Assembly (NCBI GenBank): GCA_900541865.1
Contig: UQLO01000008.1
Coordinates: forward strand, 11,825 to 75,824
Direction: 5' to 3'
DNA: 64,000 nucleotides
Source: an uncultured Porphyromonadaceae bacterium
Lineage (GTDB): Bacteria > Bacteroidota > Bacteroidia > Bacteroidales > Muribaculaceae
A program made the translations under genes and the position numbers. Shown in pieces: positions 38,092 through 46,833 of the stretch (position 1 is the first letter of the stretch; each line of letters begins with the position of its first letter). The notes beneath the pieces are model-generated. The model searched no databases. It was not told where the DNA came from and worked only from the letters and a program-made list of their open reading frames with translations.

Positions 38092-38122
38092 CAAAGTTAC
38101 GCACTTTTTGGCTACTCGCAAA
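38092..38122 (-). promoter_or_regulatory. Promoter TTTG-N19-TAACTTTG (minus strand) for the ROK kinase
   Basis: On the plus strand CAAAGTTA (38092-38099) and CAAA (38119-38122) are 19 bases apart, which read on the minus strand as a full Bacteroidetes promoter. The leader to the ATG at 38009 is about 80 nt. Confidence 0.8.
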
Positions 38123-38258
38123 GGAAAAAACGATATTTCACTTATTTTCACACCGGAGAACAATCCGACCGGCTCTGAAATAAAGACCCGTAATAAAGAG
38201 CGGTGCCGGTCGTGAACGGGAGGGCAAACAAAAATTTTCGCGTTCCATATTTTTTTTG

Positions 38259-38266
38259 TAACTTTG
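38259..38266 (+). promoter_or_regulatory. Promoter -7 box (TAACTTTG) for gyrB
   Basis: TAACTTTG has TTTT 20 bases upstream at the -33 position. The gyrB ATG is at 38323, a leader of about 50 nt. Confidence 0.75.
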
Positions 38267-38322
38267 TACGCTTAAACAGAGCATAGCAACAAGGCAAAAA
38301 AGATACAATACCACCTCATAAT

Positions 38323-40257
38323 ATGATAGAAGAAGTAGAGGAATACAGCGCCAGCAATATCCAAGTTCTTGAGGGCTTGGAGGCGGTACGCAAGCGCCCC
38401 GCCATGTATATCGGCGACATTTCCGAAAAAGGCCTCCATCACCTTGTGTACGAGGTTGTAGACAACTCCATCGATGAGGCCGTGGCAGGCTACGCCACCC
38501 ACATCGAGGTAACAATCAACACCGACAACAGCATCAAAGTGGTCGACAACGGCCGCGGTATCCCGGTCGACATGCACGCCAAGGAGCACAAGAGTGCCCT
38601 TGAGGTCGTGCTGACTGTTCTTCACGCGGGCGGCAAGTTCGACAAAGGCTCGTACAAGGTTTCAGGCGGTCTTCACGGCGTTGGCGTGAGCTGCGTGAAC
38701 GCGCTTTCGACCTATCTCCGGGCCGAGGTACGCCGAAACGGCAAGGTCTACGCCCAGGAGTACTCCTGCGGCAAGCCTACCACTGGTCTGGAGATTGTAG
38801 GCACCAGCGACTCCACCGGCACCACCATCATCTTCAAGCCGGACGGCAGCATCTTCACGGCCACCGTCTACGACTACTCCACCCTTGCCAACCGTCTGCG
38901 CGACTTGGCATACCTCAATTCGGGTATCACATTGACGCTCACCGATATGCGCCAGCTCGACGCCAACGGCAAGCCTCGCACCGAGACCTTCTACTCGAAG
39001 GACGGTCTGCGCGAGTTCGTGCAGTATATCGACGCCAACAAGGAATCCCTCATCAACGACGTCATCGACCTCAACACCGAAAAGGGAGGTATCCCTGTCG
39101 AAGTGGCATTTACCTACAACACGTCGTCGAACGAGAACATCTATTCCTTCGTCAACAACATCAACACCATAGAGGGCGGCACGCACCTGCAGGGCTTCCG
39201 CCGCGCCCTAACCTCCACCCTGAAGAAGTACGCCGAGGACAACAACCTCATCAAGCCCCGCAAGGGCATGAAGGATTTCGAAATCAACGGCGCCGACTTT
39301 ACCGACGGCCTCACGGCTGTGGTTTCGGTGAAGGTGATGGAGCCGCAGTTTGAGGGACAGACCAAAACCAAGCTGGGCAACAGCGAGGTGGTCGGCGCGG
39401 TTAGCCAGGCCGTCAGCGAGGCCCTCAAATACTATCTGGAGGAGCACCCTGCCGAGGCCAAGACCATAGTCGACAAAGTTGTGCTTGCGGCCGAGGCCCG
39501 CATCGCCGCCCTTAAGGCACGTCAGGAGGTGCTCCGCAAGACACCTCTTGTGGGCGGCGGCCTTCCCGGCAAGCTCACCGACTGCTCCAGCCGCACTGCC
39601 GAAGACTGCGAGCTCTTCCTCGTCGAGGGTGACTCGGCAGGCGGCACGGCCAAACTGGCCCGCAACCGCCAGTTCCAGGCCGTACTTCCGCTGCGAGGCA
39701 AGATACTCAACGTGGAGAAGGCCTCGAAGAACCACGTGTTGAGCAACAAGGAGATCCTCGACATGTTCCGCGCCCTGCGCGTCACCATCGGTGAGGACGG
39801 CGAGCCCAATATCTCCAAGCTTGCCTACCACAAAATTATCATCATGACCGATGCCGACGTCGACGGTGCCCACATCGCCACCCTGCTTATGACCTTCTTC
39901 TTCCGCCGGATGCGTCCCGTGGTCGAAGGGGGCTACCTCTATCTTGCCACTCCTCCGCTCTACAAGTGCAAGAACGGCAAAAACGAGGAATACTGCTGGA
40001 ACGACAACCAGGTGCAGAACTTCATAGCGCGATTCGGCGAGAAGACGCAGATACAACGCTACAAAGGTCTCGGCGAGATGAGCGCCGACGAGCTTCACGA
40101 CACCACCATGAGCCCCGAGCACCGCATTCTCAAGCAGGTTAATATAACTGACGCGGCCGAGGCCGACCGCATATTCTCGATGCTTATGGGCGACGACGTG
40201 GCCCCACGCCGCGACTTCATCGAAAGCAACGCCACCTACGCCAACATCGACGCTTAA
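38323..40257 (+). CDS. gyrB: DNA gyrase subunit B
   Basis: The protein has 644 residues, normal for GyrB. It is the ATPase and TOPRIM half of the A2B2 enzyme that introduces negative supercoils. GHKL motifs: EVVDNSIDEA, NGRGIPVD, GLHGVGVSCVNALS. TOPRIM motifs: LVEGDSAGGTAK and the DxD in MTDADVDGAHIATLL. The C-terminus ends with the RYKGLGEMSADELHDTTM box. Topoisomerase IV subunit ParE is the usual alternative, but the size and the contiguous GyrB signatures favour GyrB. Confidence 0.95.
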   Translation: MIEEVEEYSASNIQVLEGLEAVRKRPAMYIGDISEKGLHHLVYEVVDNSIDEAVAGYATHIEVTINTDNSIKVVDNGRGIPVDMHAKEHKSALEVVLTVLHAGGKFDKGSYKVSGGLHGVGVSCVNALSTYLRAEVRRNGKVYAQEYSCGKPTTGLEIVGTSDSTGTTIIFKPDGSIFTATVYDYSTLANRLRDLAYLNSGITLTLTDMRQLDANGKPRTETFYSKDGLREFVQYIDANKESLINDVIDLNTEKGGIPVEVAFTYNTSSNENIYSFVNNINTIEGGTHLQGFRRALTSTLKKYAEDNNLIKPRKGMKDFEINGADFTDGLTAVVSVKVMEPQFEGQTKTKLGNSEVVGAVSQAVSEALKYYLEEHPAEAKTIVDKVVLAAEARIAALKARQEVLRKTPLVGGGLPGKLTDCSSRTAEDCELFLVEGDSAGGTAKLARNRQFQAVLPLRGKILNVEKASKNHVLSNKEILDMFRALRVTIGEDGEPNISKLAYHKIIIMTDADVDGAHIATLLMTFFFRRMRPVVEGGYLYLATPPLYKCKNGKNEEYCWNDNQVQNFIARFGEKTQIQRYKGLGEMSADELHDTTMSPEHRILKQVNITDAAEADRIFSMLMGDDVAPRRDFIESNATYANIDA

Positions 40258-40264
40258 ACCATAC

Positions 40265-40312
40265 CGGCTCCGAAGTGTTTATATTTTAAATACTCCGGAG
40301 CCGATAGTTTTA
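40265..40312 (+). terminator. Intrinsic terminator after gyrB
   Basis: CGGCTCCG (40265-40272) pairs with CGGAGCCG (40296-40303), and AGTGTTTA with TAAATACT inside it, giving about 16 bp with a single mismatch. ATAGTTTTA follows. The hairpin starts 8 bases after the gyrB stop. Confidence 0.8.
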
Positions 40313-40355
40313 CAGGCCCCCGGTTCATCACTTACCGCTAACAAAACACCGCCCG

Positions 40356-42602
40356 ATGGCAAAACCTATAAAAACGAAGTCGCAGGTGCGCCAGCTCCGC
40401 GCCCTGATCGACCAATACATTTCCGGACTCAACAACGAGACCTTCAACTACCGCCAACTCACCCACCAGCTCGGCTACGAGGGCCTGCCGGCGCAAAAAG
40501 CCGTGGCAGCCTACCTGGCCGAACTCACCGTGGAGGGCAAACTGATAGAGACCACACCGGGCCGCTACAAAAATCCTTACGGGCGCAACAGCGCCGAAGG
40601 CGTCTTCGTACGCCGCTCCAACGGCAAAAACAGTGTGCGCATCGAAGGTGGCGACGAAGGCGAGGAAATATTCGTTGCCGAGCGCAACAGCATGCACGCC
40701 CTCAACGGCGACCGCGTGCGGGTTGCCATCGCAGCGCGCGTTCGGGGCAAGGAGCCGGAGGCCGAAGTGACCGATATTATCGAAAAGAAGGACCAGGTTT
40801 TCATCGGCACTCTGAAAGTCGACCGCCGCATGGCTACTTTGGTGACCGACAGTAAATTTCTAGCCACCGACATCTTCATACCCCGTACACGCCTCAAGGG
40901 CGGCCGCAACGGCGACAAAGCCATTGTGCGCATCACCGACTGGCCCGACGACGCCAAGAACCCTGTCGGCGAAGTGGTCGACGTGTTGGGCGCCGCCGGC
41001 GACAATACCACCGAGCAGCATGCCATTCTGGCTGAGTTCGGGCTGCCCTACCGCTACCCGGAGAACGTTGCCGCCGCCGCCGACAAAATCGGGGCCGGCA
41101 TAACAGATGAGGAAGTTGGCCGGCGCCTCGACATGCGCTCGGTGACTACCTTCACCATCGACCCTCGCGACGCAAAGGACTTCGACGATGCCCTGAGCAT
41201 ACGCACCCTGCCCGACGGCAACTACGAGGTCGGAGTGCATATTGCCGACGTTACGCACTACGTCAAACCAGATTCCATAATAAACCGCGAGGCCGAGGAC
41301 CGCGCCACCAGCGTATACCTCGTGGACCGCGTGGTGCCTATGCTGCCTGAGCATCTGAGCAACGGTATCTGCTCGCTGCGCCCCGATGAGGACAAGCTGA
41401 CCTTCTCCACTATATTTATAATGGACAAGGATGCCAACGTGGTCGACAGCCGCATCGTGCGCACCGTGATTCGCTCCAACCGCCGCTTCACCTACGAGGA
41501 AGCCCAGGAAATCATCGAAACGGGCCGCGGCGACTATGCCGACGAGGTGCTCACCCTCGACCGACTGGCCAAGATACTCCGCAAGCGCCGCTATGAGCAG
41601 GGGTCGGTCGACTTCGACCGCGCCGAGGTTCGCTTCGAGACCGACGAGAAGGGTCACCCCGTGAGTGTGTTCTTCAAAGAGAGCAAGGATGCCAACAAGC
41701 TTATCGAAGAGTTCATGCTGCTGGCCAACAAGACAGTTGCGCAGGCCATCGGCATCGTTCCCAAGCGTAAGACGCCCAAGGCATTCGTATACCGCGTGCA
41801 CGACCAGCCCGATGCCGAGCGACTGGCTAACCTTGGCGAGCTCTGCCGCACTTTCGGCCACAAAATCAAGACCACAGGCACGCCGATGGAAATCAACCGC
41901 TCCATCAACAAGATGCTCAAAGACATAAAGGGTCGCCCGGAGGAAAACTTCCTCTCCACCCTTGCGATTCGCTCAATGGCCAAAGCCATCTACACCACCA
42001 AGAATATCGGCCACTATGGTCTTGGCTTTGAGCACTATACCCACTTCACGTCGCCCATACGCCGATACCCCGACATGATGGTACACCGCCTGTTGGAGCG
42101 CTATCTTGCCGGCGGACGTACCGTCAGCGCAGAAAAACTCGAAGAGGAATGTAAGCACTCCTCCGACCAGGAGCAGCTCGCCGCCAACGCCGAACGAGCC
42201 TCCATCAAGTACAAACAGGTTGAATATATGGGCGACCACTTGGGCGAGGTATTCAGCGGCACCATATCCGGCGTGACCGAATGGGGTCTGTACGTTGAAC
42301 TCGACGACAATATGTGCGAGGGTCTGGTGCCGGTTCGCGATCTTGCCGACGACTACTACGACTTCGACGCCAAGAACTACACCCTGATCGGGCGCCGCAA
42401 CGGCACCCGCTACCGCCTCGGCGATAAGATACAGGTACAGGTTGCCCGCACCGACCTTTCCCGCAAGCAACTCGACTTCGTGATAGTCGACAAAAAGAAC
42501 CCGCCGCGAAGCCTCGACAAGCTCGGGGAGGCACCCCGCGGACGCGCCGCCGCCAAAAACGCCGTTGCCTCCAAGCGACAGCGCCGCCGTGGGCGACACT
42601 AA
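40356..42602 (+). CDS. rnr: Ribonuclease R
   Basis: The protein has 748 residues. It is a processive 3'-5' exoribonuclease that degrades structured RNA. Order of domains: N-terminal winged-helix/cold-shock RNA-binding part (1-230), RNB catalytic domain (about 260-590; DPRDAKDFDDALS supplies the metal-binding aspartates), S1 domain (about 630-715; GTISGVTEWGLYVELDD), and a short basic tail (KRQRRRGRH). The next gene starts 10 bases after the stop. Confidence 0.95.
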   Translation: MAKPIKTKSQVRQLRALIDQYISGLNNETFNYRQLTHQLGYEGLPAQKAVAAYLAELTVEGKLIETTPGRYKNPYGRNSAEGVFVRRSNGKNSVRIEGGDEGEEIFVAERNSMHALNGDRVRVAIAARVRGKEPEAEVTDIIEKKDQVFIGTLKVDRRMATLVTDSKFLATDIFIPRTRLKGGRNGDKAIVRITDWPDDAKNPVGEVVDVLGAAGDNTTEQHAILAEFGLPYRYPENVAAAADKIGAGITDEEVGRRLDMRSVTTFTIDPRDAKDFDDALSIRTLPDGNYEVGVHIADVTHYVKPDSIINREAEDRATSVYLVDRVVPMLPEHLSNGICSLRPDEDKLTFSTIFIMDKDANVVDSRIVRTVIRSNRRFTYEEAQEIIETGRGDYADEVLTLDRLAKILRKRRYEQGSVDFDRAEVRFETDEKGHPVSVFFKESKDANKLIEEFMLLANKTVAQAIGIVPKRKTPKAFVYRVHDQPDAERLANLGELCRTFGHKIKTTGTPMEINRSINKMLKDIKGRPEENFLSTLAIRSMAKAIYTTKNIGHYGLGFEHYTHFTSPIRRYPDMMVHRLLERYLAGGRTVSAEKLEEECKHSSDQEQLAANAERASIKYKQVEYMGDHLGEVFSGTISGVTEWGLYVELDDNMCEGLVPVRDLADDYYDFDAKNYTLIGRRNGTRYRLGDKIQVQVARTDLSRKQLDFVIVDKKNPPRSLDKLGEAPRGRAAAKNAVASKRQRRRGRH

Positions 42603-42612
42603 ACCATCCACC

Positions 42613-42975
42613 ATGAAAAGACCGACCGGAACAATAGAAATAGGCGGACTGCGCCTTCTGGCCAACCACGGAGTTGAAGCCCAGGAGACCTTGATCGGCA
42701 ACACTTTCGAGGTCAACGTCAAGCTGAGCTTCGACGCCGAGCACGCCATGCGCACCGACCGCCTCGACCTTACCATAAGCTATTCGGAGGTTGTCGAGCT
42801 CATAAAGAGCGAGATGGCCTTCCCGTCGAAACTGTTGGAGCACGTTGTTTTTCGCCTCTACCAGGCCCTTACGCACCGCTATCCTCAACTTTTGGGCGGC
42901 GAAATAACCGTCTATAAACTAAACCCGCCCATATCCGCCGAGATTAACCGCGCGGGCTTTACTTTCACCTGGTAA
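42613..42975 (+). CDS. folB: Dihydroneopterin aldolase
   Basis: The protein has 120 residues from the ATG at 42613. It splits 7,8-dihydroneopterin to 6-hydroxymethyl-dihydropterin and glycolaldehyde in folate synthesis. Motifs: LRLLANHGVEAQE (with the conserved Glu), TISYSEVVELI, EHVVFRLYQAL, and the catalytic Lys in TVYKLNPPI. It is in a tight run rnr-folB-small lipoprotein; its stop overlaps the next start (TAATG). Confidence 0.93.
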   Translation: MKRPTGTIEIGGLRLLANHGVEAQETLIGNTFEVNVKLSFDAEHAMRTDRLDLTISYSEVVELIKSEMAFPSKLLEHVVFRLYQALTHRYPQLLGGEITVYKLNPPISAEINRAGFTFTW

Positions 42976-43175
42976 TGAAACGCCGCCTCCGAAACAGCAT
43001 ACTTCTGCTTGCCGCATGCCTGCTGATGGCCTCGACTACAACATCGTGCGCCGTGTGCCCGGGTTGTTGGGGCCATCGCCACGACCGGCGCCCTCCGCGC
43101 AAGCCCAAACCGCCGAAGCCGCCCAAACACCAACACCATCGCGACCACGACCACCATCACCGCCATGACCACTGA
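42975..43175 (+). CDS. Tiny His/Pro-rich putative lipoprotein
   Basis: The protein has 66 residues. The signal segment LLLAACLLMASTTTSC gives a possible lipobox with Cys25. The mature part is unusual: CPGCWGHRHDRRPPRKPKPP, then HQHHRDHDHHHRHDH to the end. About one third of it is His. It could bind metals or be a charged periplasmic spacer. It overlaps folB by one base and the following gene by 11 bases. The family is unknown to me. Confidence 0.65.
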   Translation: MKRRLRNSILLLAACLLMASTTTSCAVCPGCWGHRHDRRPPRKPKPPKPPKHQHHRDHDHHHRHDH

Positions 43176-43947
43176 GGGGACAAACGCGACGCGACGCATT
43201 TGCCAGACGGTCATCGTGGTGGCGCTTTTTGTCATATTCGGTCCGCGGTGGGGCTGCTTTTTTGTTGCCTTCCTTTTCATATTCTTCGAGGTGTGCGTGG
43301 TCTTCTCCGACCGAGCCGAAAGAATCGCTCAGGCAAAAAAGGAGTCCAAGATTATAGTGCCTGATCGGCATGCCGACGGAGTAAAATTCAATGTTAAATA
43401 TGAAGCCGGGGAGATTTTCGCCGACCCGAACGAAGTGCAAATCGGCTCCGACACCATCTACGCCGGATTCCGCTTCGGCATGAGCCAAACAGAGTTTTAT
43501 CAGCGTGTCGGCCGCTACAACGCACGTTTCGATGAAAAAATGATAGTCGAAACCGCCGATGGCAACGTGATGAAGTACAAAATACGCTTTGATGCCGCCT
43601 TCTACCGCCAAAAACTCTACAAACTGACCATAAAGGCGGTGGGCACTCGAGCAAACAAGGTGCTTATCGACAAATACACAGCGAAATACGGGCCAAGCGA
43701 TGACTGCACCTGGAACTACGACAATACCCGAATCACCATTTCGCCGGCGGCGGAAGTGGCTTCGCGCCTTTGCGAGATAACCTACACCGATTGCATATTC
43801 GACGCAGCTCTTCAGAGGGCCATAAGCAACAAAAAGCGCCTTGAAGAGGAGGCAGGCCGCCGACGCATGCTGCAGGAGCAGCAGAAACGGCAAGCCGAAA
43901 ACGACCGCGACCGCCGTGAGGCCTCCAAATTCATGGATATGATCTGA
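43165..43947 (+). CDS. Membrane-anchored protein of unknown function
   Basis: The protein has 260 residues. Two closely spaced hydrophobic segments near the N-terminus (about 14-26 and 30-46) form a hairpin anchor. A soluble domain with mixed alpha/beta pattern follows (about 70-215; YAGFRFGMSQTEFYQRVGRYNARF). The last 45 residues are a charged coiled coil (KKRLEEEAGRRRMLQEQQKRQAENDRDRRE). I do not recognise a family. It is the end of the rnr-folB run and overlaps the His-rich mini-gene by 11 bases, so the two may act together. Confidence 0.7.
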   Translation: MTTEGTNATRRICQTVIVVALFVIFGPRWGCFFVAFLFIFFEVCVVFSDRAERIAQAKKESKIIVPDRHADGVKFNVKYEAGEIFADPNEVQIGSDTIYAGFRFGMSQTEFYQRVGRYNARFDEKMIVETADGNVMKYKIRFDAAFYRQKLYKLTIKAVGTRANKVLIDKYTAKYGPSDDCTWNYDNTRITISPAAEVASRLCEITYTDCIFDAALQRAISNKKRLEEEAGRRRMLQEQQKRQAENDRDRREASKFMDMI

Positions 43948-43959
43948 GGGAGCGGCGGA

Positions 43960-43991
43960 TTTGCGGCAGTGAAAGAAAATTAGTAATTTTG
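43960..43991 (+). promoter_or_regulatory. Promoter TTTG-N20-TAATTTTG for gltX
   Basis: TTTG at 43960-43963 and TAATTTTG at 43984-43991 are separated by exactly 20 bases. The gltX ATG lies about 20 nt after the expected start site. Confidence 0.8.
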
Positions 43992-44016
43992 TGGCGCTAA
44001 AAAACACGAAACAGAA

Positions 44017-45561
44017 ATGGCAAACACCAACCGAGAAGTAAGGGTGCGCTTCGCCCCTTCGCCCACCGGACCCCTGCATATAGGCGGCGTGCGCACCGCT
44101 TTGTACAATTACCTCTTTGCCCGTCAGCACGGGGGCAAGATGATACTTCGCATTGAAGACACAGACTCTCAGCGCTTTGTTCCCGGCGCCGAAGACTATA
44201 TCAACGAGGCTCTGGCCTGGTTGGGCATAGGCATCGACGAAGGTGTGCGCGAGGGCGGCCCCCACGCTCCATACCGTCAGAGTGAACGCCGCGACATCTA
44301 CCGCGAGCACGTCGGCAAACTGCTTGAGGCCGGCAAGGCTTACTATGCCTTCGACACTCCCGAGGAACTCGAGGCTGCCCGCGCCGCAATTCCCAACTTC
44401 CAGTACGACGCCACAACTCGCCTGAAGATGCGCAACTCGCTGAGTATGCCCGCAGAAGAAGTAAAGGCGCTTATCGAGGGAGGAACCAAGTATGTGGTGC
44501 GCTTTTTGGTGGAGCCGGGCCGCAATGTGGAGGTCAACGACCTCATTCGCGGCAAAGTGGTGATAAAAAGCGACATACTCGACGACAAAGTTCTCTACAA
44601 AAGCGCCGACGACCTGCCTACTTACCATCTTGCCAACATTGTCGACGACCACCTGATGGAAGTGTCGCACGTTATACGCGGTGAGGAGTGGCTGCCGAGC
44701 GCTCCTCTCCACGTGCTGCTCTACGAAGCCTTCGGCTGGAGCGACACGGCTCCTGAGTTCGTGCACCTTCCGCTGCTGCTCAAGCCCGACGGCAAAGGCA
44801 AACTCAGCAAGCGCGACGGCGACCGCCTGGGCTTCCCGGTTTTCCCCCTGCTGTGGCACGACCCCAAGTCGGGCGAAACCTCCAGCGGCTACCGCGAAAG
44901 CGGCTATCTGCCTGAGGCCGTGGTGAACTTCCTGGCGCTGTTAGGCTGGAATCCGGGCGACGACACCGAGATTATGGATATGGATACCCTGATTGCCAAA
45001 TTCTCTCTGGAACACTGCTCCAAGTCGGGCGCCAAGTTTGCCTTCGAGAAGGGCAAGTGGTTCAACCATATGTATATCCAGCAGAAGAGCGCATCTGAGC
45101 TGGCCGAACTTTTCGCTCCCGTGCTTGAGGCCAAGGGTGTAGACCCCAAGGCTTTCACGCCCGAGTTCATTGAAGCCGCCGTTGAGTCGGTCAAGGGCCG
45201 CGTGAACTTTGTCGGCGAACTTTGGGACAACGCCGGGTTCTACTTCAAGGCTCCGGAGAGCTACGACCCCAAGGCTGTCAAAAAGCGTTGGTCGCCCGAA
45301 ATGGGAGGCATACTCACCGAGCTTGCCAATCTGCTTGAGACCACGCCTGACTTCAGCGGCGCCGTTCTGGAACCCATAGTGCTCGACTGGATCAAGAGCC
45401 GGGAGCTTCATCTTGGCAACGTGATGAACGCCTTCCGCCTCACCGTAGTTGGCGAATGTAAGGGTCCCCATATGTTCGAAATCACCGACATACTGGGGCG
45501 CGAGGAAACGGTGCGTCGTCTGCGCGCCGGCATAGAACGAATCCGGCCGGCCGATGAATAG
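44017..45561 (+). CDS. gltX: Glutamate-tRNA ligase
   Basis: The protein has 514 residues. It charges tRNA-Glu. Class I motifs: SPTGPLHIGG (HIGG at 21-24) and KLSKR at 262-266. The C-terminal helical anticodon-binding cage is present. With glnS also in the window, Gln-tRNA is made directly and not only by amidation. It begins an operon; waaA overlaps its end by 8 bases. Confidence 0.96.
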   Translation: MANTNREVRVRFAPSPTGPLHIGGVRTALYNYLFARQHGGKMILRIEDTDSQRFVPGAEDYINEALAWLGIGIDEGVREGGPHAPYRQSERRDIYREHVGKLLEAGKAYYAFDTPEELEAARAAIPNFQYDATTRLKMRNSLSMPAEEVKALIEGGTKYVVRFLVEPGRNVEVNDLIRGKVVIKSDILDDKVLYKSADDLPTYHLANIVDDHLMEVSHVIRGEEWLPSAPLHVLLYEAFGWSDTAPEFVHLPLLLKPDGKGKLSKRDGDRLGFPVFPLLWHDPKSGETSSGYRESGYLPEAVVNFLALLGWNPGDDTEIMDMDTLIAKFSLEHCSKSGAKFAFEKGKWFNHMYIQQKSASELAELFAPVLEAKGVDPKAFTPEFIEAAVESVKGRVNFVGELWDNAGFYFKAPESYDPKAVKKRWSPEMGGILTELANLLETTPDFSGAVLEPIVLDWIKSRELHLGNVMNAFRLTVVGECKGPHMFEITDILGREETVRRLRAGIERIRPADE

Positions 45562-46813
45562 TATTTACAACGCCGCCATGGCGTTGATGGCTTCCGCTGT
45601 CCGTCTGGGCGCCCGGCGCTCGGATAAGATGCGTCGCATGCTGCAGGGACATACGGAAGTGTCGGAAAGGCTGCGGCTCGGGCGCCGAAAGTTGGCTCCG
45701 GACGGTTTCGACGTTTGGTTTCACGCCGCTTCTCTTGGCGAGTTCGAGCAGGCGCGCCCGCTGATAGAGCGGCTGCTTGCCGAGCGGCCGGATATGTCGA
45801 TCCTGCTGACCTTCTTCTCGCCCAGCGGCTACGAAGTGCGCAAGGACTTCAACCCCGGCGTGCAGGTTGCCTATCTGCCCTTCGACCGCCCGGATGCGGT
45901 GCGGGCTTTTCTGGACGAAGCCGCGCCGCGCATGGCCGTTTTCGTGAAATACGAGTTTTGGGGCAACTACCTGAGCGAACTGAAGCGCCGAGGCATCCCT
46001 ACATATATAATAAGTGCTATCTTCCGGCCCGGGCAGATATTCTTCCGGCCCTGGGGCGGAATGTTTCGCAAAATGCTTGGCTGCTTCGACCGGCTCTACG
46101 TTCAGGATGCTGACTCGGAGGCACTGCTTGCCGGCATCGGCGTGACCAACGTGACCGTAGCGGGCGACACCCGTTTCGACCGCGTCGCCACAATACGCTC
46201 TCAGGCACGGCGCCATCCAGCCGTCGACGCCTTCCGGGGCGCCGGCTCGGCCGATACGCCCGTGATGGTAGTGGGCAGCAGTTGGCCTGCCGATGAGGAT
46301 ATCTATATCCCCTTTCTAAAGCGCCATTCCGGGGTGAGAGCCATCATCGCCCCCCACGAGTTCGACTGCGAGCGCATAGAAGCCCTTCGCGAACGCTTGG
46401 GCCGCGACTGCACCGCCGTGCTCTCCGAGCTCGAAGCGGGCGCCGGACTGCCCACGGGAAGCCGCTACCTGCTGGTCGACTGCTTCGGCTGGCTGAGTTC
46501 ACTTTATGGCTATGCTGACTTCGCCTATGTAGGCGGAGGCTTCGGCGCCGGCCTACACAACATCAACGAGGCTGCGGCATTCGGAATACCGGTTGTCTAC
46601 GGCCCCAACAACCGCAAATTCCGCGAAGCCGCCGAACTGGCGGAGTGCGGAGGCGGTTTCTGCGTACACAACGCCTCCGATTTCGACCGCATCGCATCCC
46701 GAATGGTCGACGACGAGGCTGCACGCCGCTCCGCCGGCGACAAAGCGGGTGCCTACATAGACAAGCATGTCGGCGCAACCGCAAAAATAATGGCGGACAT
46801 CTTCAATCTCTAA
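45554..46813 (+). CDS. waaA: 3-deoxy-D-manno-octulosonic acid (Kdo) transferase
   Basis: The protein has 419 residues, normal for WaaA/KdtA. It adds Kdo from CMP-Kdo to lipid A precursor at the inner face of the cytoplasmic membrane. The N-terminal helix is the membrane contact. WFHAASLGEFEQARPLI contains the expected base Glu63. FVKYEFWGNY and the C-terminal GGGFGAGLHNINEAAAFGIPVVYGPN (GT30 donor site) are diagnostic. Confidence 0.94.
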   Translation: MNSIYNAAMALMASAVRLGARRSDKMRRMLQGHTEVSERLRLGRRKLAPDGFDVWFHAASLGEFEQARPLIERLLAERPDMSILLTFFSPSGYEVRKDFNPGVQVAYLPFDRPDAVRAFLDEAAPRMAVFVKYEFWGNYLSELKRRGIPTYIISAIFRPGQIFFRPWGGMFRKMLGCFDRLYVQDADSEALLAGIGVTNVTVAGDTRFDRVATIRSQARRHPAVDAFRGAGSADTPVMVVGSSWPADEDIYIPFLKRHSGVRAIIAPHEFDCERIEALRERLGRDCTAVLSELEAGAGLPTGSRYLLVDCFGWLSSLYGYADFAYVGGGFGAGLHNINEAAAFGIPVVYGPNNRKFREAAELAECGGGFCVHNASDFDRIASRMVDDEAARRSAGDKAGAYIDKHVGATAKIMADIFNL

Positions 46814-46833
46814 CCATACTCCCCTCCACCACC

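Larger units (their letters stand above)
38010..38322. other. Divergent promoter region between the ROK kinase and gyrB
   Basis: This 313-base spacer holds the minus-strand promoter of the kinase (38092-38122) and the plus-strand promoter of gyrB (38259-38266). I see no open reading frame with coding character in it. The middle (about 38150-38250) shows nothing further that I can name. Confidence 0.7.

Noticed and set aside
46645..46833. N-terminal extension of the ArgC-like gene
   Set aside because: The extension is Arg/Pro-rich sequence overlapping waaA in another frame; MIKAGILGPKG at 46834 is the family's N-terminus.
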